Of a DNA stretch of 64,000 nucleotides, positions 37,438 through 47,158 are shown piece after piece. Positions within the stretch are counted from its first letter, which is position 1. Each line of letters starts with the position of its first letter. The translations under genes were made by a program, and so were the position numbers. A model generated the notes under the pieces. That model made no database searches, had not been told where the DNA came from, and saw nothing but the letters and a program-made list of their open reading frames with translations. This DNA comes from Geobacillus zalihae NBRC 101842 (GTDB lineage Bacteria > Bacillota > Bacilli > Bacillales > Anoxybacillaceae): the NCBI RefSeq assembly GCF_001544135.1, contig NZ_BCPV01000006.1, positions 34,598-98,597 on the forward strand, given 5' to 3'.

Positions 37438-37517
37438 AAATTGGGCGCACCTCTCTGTGTTGGATGCGATATGATATGGCAGATAGGCATGAGTGGACGA
37501 AAGGGATGAGAACCGCC

Positions 37518-37901
37518 ATGGTCAAGCCTCTGCATCCTTCCGTTGAACAGTTTAAACAGTTTGTGAAAAAACATCCAAAAATCATCCAGGAGGTGCGCAG
37601 TGGCAAAAAGACGTGGAAACAAGTGTATGAGGATTGGTATTTGTTCGGGGAAGACGATGACATATGGGAGCCGTATCGGGAAACAAACGGTGCGGCAAAA
37701 GAGGAGGAAAAAGGAACGAACAAATGGCTCGATAAGCTCGCGGCTATGCTTGGACAGATCGATGCAGCTGATGTGCAAAAACATTTGGCGAACGTCCAGC
37801 AGGCGATCGCGGCGATTCAGAGCATTCTTTCCGAATTTCAAGGGGCCGGTCAAGAACAAAGAAACAAAGAAGCGCATCCGTTTTCGTTCCGCAAAGATTA
37901 A
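37518..37901 (+). CDS. ylbD: YlbD-family putative spore coat protein
   Basis: 127 residues from the ATG at 37518 (MVKPLHPSVEQFKQFVKKHPKIIQEVRSGKKTWKQVYEDWYLFGEDDDIWEPY). The frame is open further upstream, but that part overlaps ylbC. N-terminal half as in the YlbD coat protein family; C-terminal half helical (LAAMLGQIDAADVQKHLANVQQAIAAIQSIL). No signal peptide. Lies between ylbC and ylbE as in B. subtilis. Confidence 0.85.
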   Translation: MVKPLHPSVEQFKQFVKKHPKIIQEVRSGKKTWKQVYEDWYLFGEDDDIWEPYRETNGAAKEEEKGTNKWLDKLAAMLGQIDAADVQKHLANVQQAIAAIQSILSEFQGAGQEQRNKEAHPFSFRKD

Positions 37902-37913
37902 AGGGTGGTGGCG

Positions 37914-38147
37914 ATGAGGAAAGATGTATGGCAATACGTGCAAGGAACTCCGATGTTGCGCGCGTTTTTGCGCGAACAGCCGCGCTGGTACCGGCTCCTT
38001 GCCCGCCGTCCGCATGAACTGTCGACGTTCCAATTGGCCGCCTTGCGCCACTATGAGCTGACGATCCCTGACAAAGTGGAAAGAATCTCCCAATCGTTGC
38101 AAATGGCTTCGCTTATGTGGCAAATGTTTAAAGCCATGCGCGACTAA
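37914..38147 (+). CDS. ylbE: YlbE-like protein
   Basis: 77 residues, from the ATG at 37914 behind AAGGGTGGTG. MRKDVWQYVQGTPMLRAFLREQPRWYRLLARRPHELSTFQLAALRHY is the YlbE family pattern; cytosolic, basic, function unknown. It follows ylbD by 12 bases and is probably co-transcribed. Confidence 0.85.
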   Translation: MRKDVWQYVQGTPMLRAFLREQPRWYRLLARRPHELSTFQLAALRHYELTIPDKVERISQSLQMASLMWQMFKAMRD

Positions 38148-38193
38148 TCGGGCGGCCAATGGCAAAGACTAGTTTCGAAAGGGAGTGATGTCT

Positions 38194-38556
38194 TTGCCAA
38201 AGTGGTTCGCATGGTTTGCGGCTGTCATATTGCTTGCGGCGTATGCCTTCTTTGAGCCGGCGCCGTCGTCCTCCGCTCACGCCGAAGCAGTGGGCGGTCC
38301 GCTTCAGGTGAAGCATGAAGTGAAAGGAAGCGACGTATTCATTGAATGTGTTGCCGTCCACTTTCCGTTCCGCAAAGGGAGCGGCGGCGGACACATTAAT
38401 GTCTATGTCAACGGGCAAAAAATGACGGAAGTATACACGGCCGCCTTTATCGTGCGCGGTTTGCCGAGCGGGAAACATACCATCCGTCTTGAGCTCGTCT
38501 ACAATGATGGGAAAGCAACCGGCATGACGCACGAATTTGACGTCGCCATCCGATAG
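38194..38556 (+). CDS. Small secreted beta-rich protein, unrecognised
   Basis: About 120 residues. A TTG at 38194 sits eight bases after GGGAG; ATG at 38188 and GTG at 38185 are too close to that site but possible. The N-terminus PKWFAWFAAVILLAAYAFFE...SAHAEA reads as a cleaved signal peptide. The ~90-residue remainder alternates short strands (VKHEVKGSDVFIECVAVHFP, GGHINVYVNGQKMTEVYTAAF, LPSGKHTIRLELVYNDGKATG), compatible with an Ig-like or copper-resistance-like sandwich. I do not recognise it; it is not part of the B. subtilis ylb order, so it is an insertion between ylbE and ylbF. Confidence 0.72.
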   Translation: MPKWFAWFAAVILLAAYAFFEPAPSSSAHAEAVGGPLQVKHEVKGSDVFIECVAVHFPFRKGSGGGHINVYVNGQKMTEVYTAAFIVRGLPSGKHTIRLELVYNDGKATGMTHEFDVAIR

Positions 38557-38693
38557 AGATGACGACGATCGTTTAAAAGGCGAACAGAGGCGATTCGGCA
38601 CAGTCTGGATCGCCTTTTTTGTTTGCTTCTTTGCTATCTCTTTCCTTTTCATTTTCTTTTCGTTCATGGTATGATGGATAATGGAGGTGCCAT

Positions 38694-39143
38694 TTGGTGA
38701 AGATTGCGACTCTCGAGCGCATCGAGATTTTAGATAAAGCAGAAGCGTTGGCCAAAATGATTGTCGAGTCGGACGTGGCGGACGAATACCGCCGCGCCTT
38801 TTGGCGGCTGAAGCAAGACCGCCGCGCCCAGCAGCTGACCGCTCGCTTTGTCAAGCTGAAGGAGCGCTACGAAGAAGTGCAGCGCTTCGGAAAATACCAT
38901 CCTGATTACCGCGACGTGATGAAAGAAGTGCGCGAAGCGAAGCGAGAGCTCGATTTGCATGAGACGGTCGCCGCCTTTAAGGAGGCGGAGAAGGCGATGC
39001 AAGAGTTGCTTGATGAGATCAGCGTGCTGATCGGCAAAGCGGTGTCCGAACATGTGAAAGTGCCGACCGGAAATCCGTACTTTTTGTCGGCGGGCTGTTC
39101 CGGTGGCTGCGGGGCGGGCGGAAGCTGCGGCTGCCGCACATAA
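38694..39143 (+). CDS. ylbF: RicF (YlbF), subunit of the Ric/Y-complex
   Basis: 149 residues, TTG start at 38694 seven bases after GGAGG (GTG at 38697 is the alternative). The helical body has the signature [34 protein letters not shown], followed by [14 protein letters not shown] and the C-terminal cysteine tail [13 protein letters not shown]. In B. subtilis RicA, RicF and RicT form a complex carrying Fe-S clusters that promotes mRNA maturation by RNase Y and affects competence, sporulation and biofilm; the Cys tail contributes to cluster binding. Confidence 0.93.
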   Translation: MVKIATLERIEILDKAEALAKMIVESDVADEYRRAFWRLKQDRRAQQLTARFVKLKERYEEVQRFGKYHPDYRDVMKEVREAKRELDLHETVAAFKEAEKAMQELLDEISVLIGKAVSEHVKVPTGNPYFLSAGCSGGCGAGGSCGCRT

Positions 39144-39159
39144 AAAAGGGGAAGGGACT

Positions 39160-39429
39160 ATGTTTCCAAAACGGCAAGGGATTATCGTTTGGCTTCATTC
39201 GCTGAAATATGGGAAACAGTTGCGCAAGTTCGGCAACATTCATTACATTTCCAAACGGCTGAAGTATGCTGTTCTGTATTGTGATATGGAGCAAGTCGAC
39301 CATGTAATGAAAAAGCTCGCCTCGCTTCCGTTCGTCAAGCGGGTCGAGCCGTCGTACCGCCCATTTTTAAAACTGGAATTTGAATCGAAAGGGGAGAAGG
39401 AAAAAGACTCCCCGTATCCGCTTGGATGA
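39160..39429 (+). CDS. ylbG: YlbG family protein (UPF0298)
   Basis: 89 residues from the ATG at 39160, behind [51 protein letters not shown] is the UPF0298 signature; a small ferredoxin-like fold of unknown function. It lies 16 bases after ylbF. A strong terminator follows. Confidence 0.9.
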   Translation: MFPKRQGIIVWLHSLKYGKQLRKFGNIHYISKRLKYAVLYCDMEQVDHVMKKLASLPFVKRVEPSYRPFLKLEFESKGEKEKDSPYPLG

Positions 39430-39433
39430 AGGA

Positions 39434-39487
39434 AAACAGCGGGTCGAAAAAAAGCCGGCACCGGCTTTTCGGCCCGCTGTTTCTTTG
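39434..39487. terminator. Terminator between ylbG and the DUF7147-like gene
   Basis: AACAGCGGG ... CCCGCTGTT outer arms with an inner AAAGCCGG/CCGGCTTT stem; A-rich and T-rich flanks let it serve both convergent genes. Confidence 0.85.
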
Positions 39488-39488
39488 T

Positions 39489-39878
39489 TTACTGCAGCGG
39501 CGGGATGAAGCGATTCATCCGCATAATGCCGATCAAATGTTGGTAATATAAATCGGGTTCAGCGAACATCGTCGATGGCTTAACATCAAGGTGAATGACG
39601 TCCATGCCCAGCTCCTTTGCGGTTTCCATAAATAGTTCGTACCGTTTGTTTGGCTTGACGGACGGATCGGGAATGCCTTCACGGCAAATGTAAAGTGGTT
39701 GGAAATCGCCGGGATCCGTCGGATGAAGGACAACGGCCAAGGAGACGACCGCCTGGCCTTTTTTCACCGTATGAAAGACAAAGAATCCGGACAAACGATG
39801 GCGGTTGGCCTTCGCCAATGCAATCAGCTCATATATATCGGAATATCCTTCGCCAAGTTCGATAAATCGTTGGATCAT
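39489..39878 (-). CDS. Conserved Bacillaceae protein of unknown function (DUF7147-like)
   Basis: 129 residues from the ATG at 39878 (MIQRFIELGEGYSDIYELIALAKANRHRLSGFFVFHT), with AAGGGGGAA upstream. Soluble, with a second conserved stretch VSLAVVLHPTDPGDFQPLYICREGIPDPS. This family has sometimes been labelled methylthioribose kinase, which its length does not support. No catalytic motif seen. It is on the opposite strand to its ylb neighbours. Confidence 0.72.
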   Translation of the reverse strand: MIQRFIELGEGYSDIYELIALAKANRHRLSGFFVFHTVKKGQAVVSLAVVLHPTDPGDFQPLYICREGIPDPSVKPNKRYELFMETAKELGMDVIHLDVKPSTMFAEPDLYYQHLIGIMRMNRFIPPLQ

Positions 39879-39944
39879 GAATCGTTCCCCCTTGCAAGCA
39901 TCGTCCACCCTTAACTTTACCGGCCATCCTCGCGAATTGCAATC

Positions 39945-39976
39945 AAAAAAAACCTTGCGGAAATGAACCCGCAAGG
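39945..39976 (-). terminator. Minus-strand terminator with no gene upstream
   Basis: Perfect arms CCTTGCGG / CCGCAAGG (39953-39960, 39969-39976), then eight T on the minus strand. It lies upstream of the start of the 39878 gene, so it would end a transcript coming from the rsmD side. Confidence 0.6.
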
Positions 39977-40064
39977 CCCTTTCCAGTTCCTTGCCTCCGC
40001 GCAGGGCGGAACAAGGATCGGAAAGAATAAAGAAAAGGGAGAGGAGAAACCGGAGGAAGAACTT

Positions 40065-40255
40065 ATGGGGAAACGTAAGTCTTCTCCGTCACTGGCAACA
40101 ACGCGTCAAGCGTGTTGCCATTACTCATTATGGACCGTTTGCCGATTTCTATACATGAATGGCGAAAAAATTCCGTAGTTTGACGATCATCAACTTTATG
40201 GTAAGATTACCATGAAAACAACGAATCAAATGGATGACAAGGCCACCTTGAAACG
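40065..40255 (+). ncRNA. Leader region of rsmD (ylbH leader element candidate) with a small ORF
   Basis: A conserved RNA element upstream of ylbH (rsmD) has been described in Bacillus as the ylbH leader. The same position here holds a 37-codon ORF (ATG at 40065, GGAGGAAG ribosome site, stop at 40178) and, inside it, a stem GGCAACAACGC / GCGTGTTGCC (40094-40104, 40110-40119). Whether the peptide is made is unknown; a sigma-A-like promoter begins at 40180, so the hairpin may belong to an upstream transcript. I could not align it to the published element. Confidence 0.4.
40180..40207 (+). promoter_or_regulatory. Promoter of rsmD-coaD
   Basis: -35 TTGACG (40180-40185), 16-base spacer, -10 TAAGAT (40202-40207); about 65 bases upstream of the rsmD start. 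Confidence 0.6.
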
Positions 40256-40273
40256 GTGAATTGGGTGAAGGCG

Positions 40274-41330
<1,057 letters not shown>

Positions 41331-41446
41331 CGCTTCCTTATGAAAGCCGCTTAAGCGAACGTTGCAGTCGGAGCCGGCCCGGTTTTGCCGTCAAGGGCGG
41401 CTCACGGCCGAGACGACGCGAGCCGCACCGATGGCTTTTTGCTGCC

Positions 41447-41481
41447 AAAAAGCTGGGCGCTCAAGCGTCTTATGAGCGCCC
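41447..41481 (-). terminator. Terminator of ylbJ
   Basis: Perfect arms GGGCGCTC / GAGCGCCC (41455-41462, 41474-41481), followed on the minus strand by AGCTTTTTGG. The stem overlaps the last codons of ylbJ and may also slow transcripts leaving coaD. Confidence 0.65.
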
Positions 41482-42705
41482 GCGCGATTTACTAACCGCC
41501 TTGATGACGAGCCATATATAAAGGCAAAGGAACAACAGTGTCAGGAGCGGCCCGTATTGCTGCAGCAACCGCCAGCCTTCATTCCAAGCGCTGTCTTTTG
41601 CGGCGTGAAGAAACGCTGGGATGTGGGTCGGCATCCCGCCGGCTGTTTTGATGTACAACGGTTTCCAAAGCAAGTATGTAAAGGAAGCGGCAAACACTCC
41701 GTGCAGCAAGCGCGCGATGAAAAACGGCTGAAAGCGGATGTTCGCTTCGGCGAGAATGCTGGCGACTTGCGCTTGGACGGAAAAACCGCCAAAAGCGAGG
41801 ACGAAGCTTGTTGCCACTGCTTTTTCCATCAGCATCGCCTCATCGGTCTGACTGATCATTTGGCTGCCAAGTGTAATTTCAAACAAGCCGGAAAACACTG
41901 GGATGTCAAGCTGCTCCGGCAGCTGGGCAAGGCGGAGCAGATGGCGCAGCAATGGGGCAAGCTGTTCGGTCAAATGCATCATATACAGCAGTTTATTCAT
42001 AACCGAAAAGAGAATAATAAAACCGCCGATCATTAACAGTGTTTGGACAGAAGAACGCACGGCGTCGCCAAGAAGTTTGCCAAGCGGCTGTTCGTTTTTC
42101 AGTCGCGTGCGGTGCAGTGTGCGCAGCGCATACGGGAGCGAAAATGAGCGTGGCTGCCGCTTCGCTTGCCTCTGTTCTTTTCGGATGCCGTGAAAGCGCA
42201 TGATCAGCCCAACGCTAATGTTTCCTAAATAGTGGGAAACGGCCAGCACAAGGCCGAGTTGCGGGTTGTTGAAAAATCCCGCTGATACAGCTCCAAAAAT
42301 AAAAAGTGGGTTGGATGAATTGGTGAACGACGAGAGCCGTTCGGCTTCAATCGTCGTCAGCTGTTTTTCCTGGTACAGGCGGGCGGTCAGCTTGGCTCCA
42401 GACGGGTAGCCGGACGCCATTCCCATGGCCCAGGCGAATCCGCCGACGCCCGGGACGCGAAACAACGGGCGCATGAGCGGCTCGAGCAAGACGCCAAGGA
42501 AGCTGACGACGCCGAAGCTGATGAGCAGCTCCGAGACGATGAAAAACGGCAAAAGCGATGGAAAGACGACCTCCCACCACATATTTAAACCGCGAATGGA
42601 CGCTTCAAGCGACTGTTTTGGATAGCAAATGAGCGAAAACGCAAACAAGGTGGCGGCGGAAGCGAGCAATACGGTTTTCCATTTCGCCCCCCAATTTTGT
42701 TTCAC
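41470..42705 (-). CDS. ylbJ: Sporulation integral membrane protein YlbJ
   Basis: 411 residues from a GTG at 42705 behind GGGGGGAAAA. Several membrane segments, with the nucleoside-transporter 'gate' repeats: FPSLLPFFIVSELLISFGVVSFLG and GGFAWAMGMASGYPSGAKLTARLYQEKQLTTIEAERLSSFTNSSNPLFIFGAVSAGFF. In B. subtilis ylbJ is expressed in the mother cell under sigma-E and is needed for resistant spores. A GTATATT box (42761-42767, minus strand) fits a sigma-E -35, although the matching -10 is weak. Opposite strand to coaD and ylbK. Confidence 0.92.
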   Translation of the reverse strand: MKQNWGAKWKTVLLASAATLFAFSLICYPKQSLEASIRGLNMWWEVVFPSLLPFFIVSELLISFGVVSFLGVLLEPLMRPLFRVPGVGGFAWAMGMASGYPSGAKLTARLYQEKQLTTIEAERLSSFTNSSNPLFIFGAVSAGFFNNPQLGLVLAVSHYLGNISVGLIMRFHGIRKEQRQAKRQPRSFSLPYALRTLHRTRLKNEQPLGKLLGDAVRSSVQTLLMIGGFIILFSVMNKLLYMMHLTEQLAPLLRHLLRLAQLPEQLDIPVFSGLFEITLGSQMISQTDEAMLMEKAVATSFVLAFGGFSVQAQVASILAEANIRFQPFFIARLLHGVFAASFTYLLWKPLYIKTAGGMPTHIPAFLHAAKDSAWNEGWRLLQQYGPLLTLLFLCLYIWLVIKAVSKSRGRS

Positions 42706-42835
42706 TTTTTTCCCCCCTTTTTTGCCGTGCGGTTTCTTGTAGTACAACCTCATATAACCTAATATACGAGCATAGGGGGGCGTTTTAGACCATAAGATGA
42801 AAGCGGATAGCGCTGCGACAAAGGGGGGAGGAGGC

Positions 42836-43624
42836 GTGCCGCCAAAAGTCGGATTGGCGCTCGGGTCGGGAGGAGCGCGCGGGTTCGCCCATCTTGGGGT
42901 ATTGAAAGTGCTTGAGGAGGAGCATATTCCGATTTCCTATTTGGCCGGCAGCAGCATCGGCGCGCTTGTCGCCGTCCTTTACGCAAGCGGCCATGGCCTC
43001 CATCGTCTCTATCGGTTGGCTCAATCGTTTCGACGCAACGATTTTCTTGACTGGACGGTGCCGAAAATGGGGCTGATCGCTGGCGAGCGCATCACGCAGT
43101 TTCTTCGCTTGTTGACGAAAGGGAAACGAATCGAGGAGATGTCCCCGCCTGTGGCTGTTGTCGCCGCTGATTTGCAGACAGGGGAGAAAGTCGTGTTTCG
43201 GCAAGGGGAAGCAGCCCAGGCGGTGCGGGCGAGCATCTCAATTCCTGGCATTTTTGTGCCGGCGGAGGTGAATGGCAGACTGCTTGTCGACGGCGGCGTC
43301 GTCGACCGGGTGCCAGTGTCGGTCGCCCGAGCGATGGGAGCGGATATTGTCATCGCCGTCGATGTCTCTCCGCTCAACACAAAGGCGGAAATTGCGTCGA
43401 TCGCCGATGTCATTTGGCAGAGCCTCGATATTTTGCAAGCGGAACTGGTCGCTCACCGTCAGCTCGCCTCAGACGTTATGATCCGGCCGCGAGTCGAACA
43501 GTATAGCTCGCGGGCGTTCACAGATATTGAGGAAATCATCGCTCGCGGGGAAGAGGAAGCGCGGAAGCAAGTGGGAGCGATCCGTCAAGCGATCGAACAG
43601 TGGAAGGAGTCATCACACGAATGA
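42836..43624 (+). CDS. ylbK: Patatin-like phospholipase (NTE family)
   Basis: 262 residues from the GTG at 42836 behind GGGGGGAGGAGG; an ATG at 42797 lacks a ribosome site. Oxyanion hole ALGSGGARGFAHLGVL, nucleophile Ser in AGSSIGALVA, catalytic Asp in LVDGGVVDRVP. Predicted cytoplasmic lipid acyl hydrolase; substrate unknown. Its stop overlaps the ylbL start (ATGA), so both are co-translated. Confidence 0.92.
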   Translation: MPPKVGLALGSGGARGFAHLGVLKVLEEEHIPISYLAGSSIGALVAVLYASGHGLHRLYRLAQSFRRNDFLDWTVPKMGLIAGERITQFLRLLTKGKRIEEMSPPVAVVAADLQTGEKVVFRQGEAAQAVRASISIPGIFVPAEVNGRLLVDGGVVDRVPVSVARAMGADIVIAVDVSPLNTKAEIASIADVIWQSLDILQAELVAHRQLASDVMIRPRVEQYSSRAFTDIEEIIARGEEEARKQVGAIRQAIEQWKESSHE

Positions 43625-44640
43625 AGAAACGGACGTATATTGCCCTGTTTTTCTTTGGCGCCGCCCTCATCTTTCTGCTCATTTTTATGAAGCTGCCGTA
43701 TTATGTGACGATGCCGGGAAGCGCGCAAAGTTTGGAGCCGCTCGTTCACGTGGAAAACGGCGACCGCGATAAGGGAACGTTGATGCTTACGACGGTGCGG
43801 ATGGGGCGGGCGAATGTGATGGCGTATTTGTTGGCCCATATCCGCCCGTTTTATGAGCTTCATCCGGTCGAGGAAATCAAGCAGGAAGGGGAGAGCGACA
43901 AGGAATATACGATGCGCCAGCTTGAGCTCATGGAACAGTCGAAGGAAGCGGCGATCATCGTCGCTTATCGCCACGCCGGAAAGCCGGTGTCGTATGAACC
44001 TCATGGCGTTTATGTCATGAGCGTCCTCCCGGATATGCCGGCCGCCGGCCGTCTAAAGACCGGTGATCGCATCGTCGCGATCGACGGAAAGCCGCTCGGC
44101 ACATCGGAGCAGATGGTCAACTACATTCGCGGAAAACAAGCGGGTGATCGCGTCCGCGTCGCATTCATTCGCGGCCGGAAGCGGCAGGAAACAGAGCTCG
44201 AGCTCAAGCCGTTTCGACAGCACCCGAACCAAGTCGGCCTTGGGGTGACACTCATGACCGATTATGACGTCCGCACCGACCCGCCGGTTGACGTGGAGTC
44301 GGAACAAATCGGCGGACCGTCGGCTGGGCTCATGTTTTCACTTGAAATTTACAACCAACTTGTCGATGAAGATATTACAAAAGGTCATAAAATCGCCGGC
44401 ACCGGGACGATTGATCTTGACGGAAACGTCGGGCCGATCGGCGGTGTTTCGCAAAAAGTCGTGGCCGCTGACCGCGAAGGAGCCGAGGTGTTTTTCGCCC
44501 CGAACGAACATGGTGCGCCGACGTCGAACTATCGCGAGGCGGTGCGGACGGCGAAAAAAATCGGGACGCATATGAAAATCGTCCCGGTCGATACGTTCGA
44601 CGAGGCAGTTCGTTATTTGCGTTCGATGCCGGAAGCGTAA
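43621..44640 (+). CDS. ylbL: Membrane-anchored PDZ/Lon-type protease YlbL
   Basis: 339 residues from the ATG at 43621. Signal anchor ([19 protein letters not shown]), a PDZ domain at ~125-205 ([31 protein letters not shown]), and a Lon-like S16 protease domain at ~225-335 with the Ser in [19 protein letters not shown] and the Lys in [16 protein letters not shown], the catalytic dyad. In B. subtilis YlbL takes part in degradation of the cell division inhibitor YneA after DNA damage. The 3' end overlaps the convergent ylbM by 28 bases. Confidence 0.93.
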   Translation: MKKRTYIALFFFGAALIFLLIFMKLPYYVTMPGSAQSLEPLVHVENGDRDKGTLMLTTVRMGRANVMAYLLAHIRPFYELHPVEEIKQEGESDKEYTMRQLELMEQSKEAAIIVAYRHAGKPVSYEPHGVYVMSVLPDMPAAGRLKTGDRIVAIDGKPLGTSEQMVNYIRGKQAGDRVRVAFIRGRKRQETELELKPFRQHPNQVGLGVTLMTDYDVRTDPPVDVESEQIGGPSAGLMFSLEIYNQLVDEDITKGHKIAGTGTIDLDGNVGPIGGVSQKVVAADREGAEVFFAPNEHGAPTSNYREAVRTAKKIGTHMKIVPVDTFDEAVRYLRSMPEA

Positions 44641-45833
44641 ATCGGCGCCGTGGCGTATTCTTCTTTCAGCGCGGCGCTGTAGAGCGGCTCCGGAAAAGCG
44701 GCGGCGTACACAGCTGCCGCTCTTTTTTCTTGCTCATAAAGAGGGTCGCCATTGAGTTTGGATGCTCTGGCGACGAGCGGGAGCGCAGCGCTTTTTTTCA
44801 CCTGCTTTAAGTAGCGGCGGCCGGTTTCACTCATGCCGAGCAGCCGGATATAGGTCGGGTTGGCCGCTTTGGCTTGCTCCTCTTTTGTGAAATTCGTCAA
44901 CACATGCGCGCATAGGCGTTGCAGCCTTGTCCAGGTGTATCGCTTCGTTTTGACAGCGGCGATGAAGGCGGCAAACGTTTCGGCGTGGGCGATGTGTTGC
45001 TTCAGCCGGTGTTCGATCCCTTCCTCCACGCCGGCGATGCGGCGCAAGTCGGCCTCTGTGGCGGTCAACAGCCGATATTTTAGGAGCGGAAAATACACTT
45101 CCCAATCGTGAAAGCGCCCGTATGTCTCCCGGTATTGGCGGAGTTGTTCGAGCGCAGCGGGCGGAACGTACGCCGCGATCGACTCGAGACGACCGGTTTG
45201 TCGCAATGTTTTCCGCAGGCTGGTGGCGCTCGCAATCGACGGGTGGGAAAATGATTCGTCATGATAGCCGGCGGCCAGCCGCGGAATCGTGCGCGGCATC
45301 ATCGCCAGCTTGTTTTGCCAAATGGCTTTCACATACGCGAAACCAAGCACGTTGTTTGGCTTGGACAAATCAAGCGGAGCGGCGCCGAACGTTTGCCACG
45401 CTTCAGCGGCGGCTTTCGGAAAGCTTTGTCCGCGCGAAAGCCCGGTGCGGATGAGGGAATCGAACGTTTCCTTCTGTTCAAGCCATGTTTGGGCCGCGGA
45501 TAAAAAAGCGGAAATTTCCCCCGATTCGCTGCCAAAGCAAAGCTCTTGGCAGCCGATCGCCGCAAGCAGCTGCACCGCCCCATGTGCGAACTGTTCAGCC
45601 GCTTGCACAGCGAAGGCGTACGGCAGCTCGATGACCACATCTACGCCGGCGGCGAGCGCCATTTTAGCCCGCGCCCATTTGGAGACGATGGCCGGCTCAC
45701 CGCGCTGCAAGAAGTTTCCGCTCATAACGGCGATCAAACAGTCCGCATCTGTCTTTTGCCTCGTTTCGTTCAAATGGTGGAAATGACCGTTGTGAAACGG
45801 GTTGTATTCCACGATCACGCCGACGGCTTTCAC
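44613..45833 (-). CDS. tmcAL: tRNA(Met) cytidine acetate ligase
   Basis: 406 residues, GTG start at 45833 with AAAGGAG upstream. Nucleotidyltransferase motif [16 protein letters not shown] (HxGH) near the start, [32 protein letters not shown] and [14 protein letters not shown] later. TmcAL (YlbM) uses acetate and ATP to form N4-acetylcytidine at the wobble position of elongator tRNA-Met. Full length. It runs against ylbL and overlaps its end. Confidence 0.93.
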   Translation of the reverse strand: MKAVGVIVEYNPFHNGHFHHLNETRQKTDADCLIAVMSGNFLQRGEPAIVSKWARAKMALAAGVDVVIELPYAFAVQAAEQFAHGAVQLLAAIGCQELCFGSESGEISAFLSAAQTWLEQKETFDSLIRTGLSRGQSFPKAAAEAWQTFGAAPLDLSKPNNVLGFAYVKAIWQNKLAMMPRTIPRLAAGYHDESFSHPSIASATSLRKTLRQTGRLESIAAYVPPAALEQLRQYRETYGRFHDWEVYFPLLKYRLLTATEADLRRIAGVEEGIEHRLKQHIAHAETFAAFIAAVKTKRYTWTRLQRLCAHVLTNFTKEEQAKAANPTYIRLLGMSETGRRYLKQVKKSAALPLVARASKLNGDPLYEQEKRAAAVYAAAFPEPLYSAALKEEYATAPIYASGIERK

Positions 45834-46141
45834 CTTTTTTCGCTCCTTTCATGGCGATTCGCGCGGCTTGGCCGCAACGAAATGGCTGTCTATTCGATCT
45901 GAACTTAGTATGGAATAGAAAGCGGCGAAGATCAACGGCAACATGCGGTGAGGACAGCAAAAGAAACGAAGCGGTCGACCGTTTTCCGATGTCCGCGCGC
46001 CGACCGTGCATGTTCGGAATGGCATTTGGACATGATGGGAGTATGCCGTTCTTTTCCAAGGAATGAGTGGTTGTAAAGAAAAAACATTGACAAAACTAGA
46101 AACGAAACGTATAATTTTATTCGTTGCCTTGAGGTGATGAT
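45834..46141 (+). promoter_or_regulatory. Divergent ylbM/ylbN region with the ylbN promoter
   Basis: 308 bases without a gene. A perfect sigma-A promoter for ylbN-rpmF lies at 46087-46115: TTGACA, 17-base spacer, TATAAT. The remainder shows no strong repeat or hairpin; the tmcAL promoter was not resolved. Confidence 0.85.
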
Positions 46142-46681
46142 ATGAAATGGACGGTCCAACAGCTTCGCCGTTTTCAACATAAGGAAATGGCGATTGATGA
46201 GACGGTCGATGTGTCTGATTTAAAACAAATTGACACGTTGATCCGCGATATTTCGCCGGTGCACGTCCAAGGAAAAGCGGATGTCGGGTCGACAAAATTC
46301 ACGTTTCATTTGACATTGTCCGGAACGATGGTGTTGCCTTGTTCGCGGACGCTTGTCGATGTGACGTATCCGTTTTCCATTCAGACGACGGAGACGTTTT
46401 TTGCGGATGGCAGCGGCATCGTGGAGACCGATGAGGACACCCATATGGTGGCGGGGGACACGATTGATTTGAACCCTATCATCCGCGAGTTGATTTTGCT
46501 TGAAATCCCGTTGCAGCTGATCGCCGAAGGACCGGTTGCCGGCGGCGCGCCGCAACATGGGGAAGGATGGGACGTTCTGTCGGAAGAAGAATGGGAGAAA
46601 GCGATGCAAGAGCGGGAAAAGAAAGTAGATCCTCGCCTTGCAGGGCTGGCCAAGTTTTTCGAGGAAAAACGAGAGGAATGA
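46142..46681 (+). CDS. ylbN: DUF177 (YceD-like) protein YlbN
   Basis: 179 residues, ATG at 46142 behind GAGGTGATGA. N-terminal [29 protein letters not shown]; the middle part [22 protein letters not shown] retains the C-x-R region of the family, whose members in other bacteria and plastids act in 23S rRNA/ribosome assembly. Standard position upstream of rpmF. Transcribed from the sigma-A promoter at 46087. Confidence 0.9.
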   Translation: MKWTVQQLRRFQHKEMAIDETVDVSDLKQIDTLIRDISPVHVQGKADVGSTKFTFHLTLSGTMVLPCSRTLVDVTYPFSIQTTETFFADGSGIVETDEDTHMVAGDTIDLNPIIRELILLEIPLQLIAEGPVAGGAPQHGEGWDVLSEEEWEKAMQEREKKVDPRLAGLAKFFEEKREE

Positions 46682-46721
46682 TCGTGAGTCGGCGTTGCCG
46701 GCCGATGGCGCCTATGGCGCA

Positions 46722-46755
46722 CCGTCCGGCAGCCGCCTTGTGTGCCGGCGGACGG
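46722..46755 (+). promoter_or_regulatory. GC-rich hairpin in the ylbN-rpmF gap
   Basis: CCGTCCGGCA (46722-46731) pairs with TGCCGGCGGACGG (46743-46755) with one bulge. It stands ~70 bases before rpmF and lacks a T-run, so it is not a terminator; possibly a translational control element or a processing signal for rpmF. Confidence 0.45.
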
Positions 46756-46823
46756 CGGCCTCGAGGTTGACTGATCCGCCGGCATGGATATGCCAAAATG
46801 CGCCCGACAAGGAGGTGGGAATG

Positions 46824-46997
46824 ATGGCAGTACCTTTTAGAAGAACATCGAAAACGAGAAAACGGCTGCGCCGCACGCACTTTAAACTGCAAGTGCCAGG
46901 CATGGTGCAATGCCCGAACTGCGGCGAATGGAAATTGGCGCACCGCGTCTGCAAAGCATGCGGAACATACAAAGGAAGAGATGTCGTCAACAAATAA
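46824..46997 (+). CDS. rpmF: 50S ribosomal protein L32
   Basis: 57 residues from the ATG at 46824 ([22 protein letters not shown]), with GGAGGTGGGA upstream; the adjacent ATG at 46821 is also in frame. All four zinc-ligand cysteines are present: CPNC at ~29-32 and CKAC at ~42-45, so this is the Zn-containing C+ form. Component of the large ribosomal subunit. Followed by a strong terminator. Confidence 0.96.
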   Translation: MAVPFRRTSKTRKRLRRTHFKLQVPGMVQCPNCGEWKLAHRVCKACGTYKGRDVVNK

Positions 46998-47015
46998 TGG
47001 CCGACATCGAACGAC

Positions 47016-47045
47016 AGGCTGTCCGAAAAGAGGACAGCCTTTTTG
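47016..47045 (+). terminator. Terminator after rpmF
   Basis: Perfect AGGCTGTCC / GGACAGCCT stem (47016-47024, 47032-47040) followed by TTTT. Confidence 0.88.
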
Positions 47046-47158
47046 ATTGTCTGCAAAAAATCAACGCTGTTCGTCCAGGCGGCAGTTTTTTTCGTCGTGA
47101 GGCAGGAAATTGAAGAGAACGCGCCCAATTCATTGATGAAGAAAGGAGAGACGTGCTG

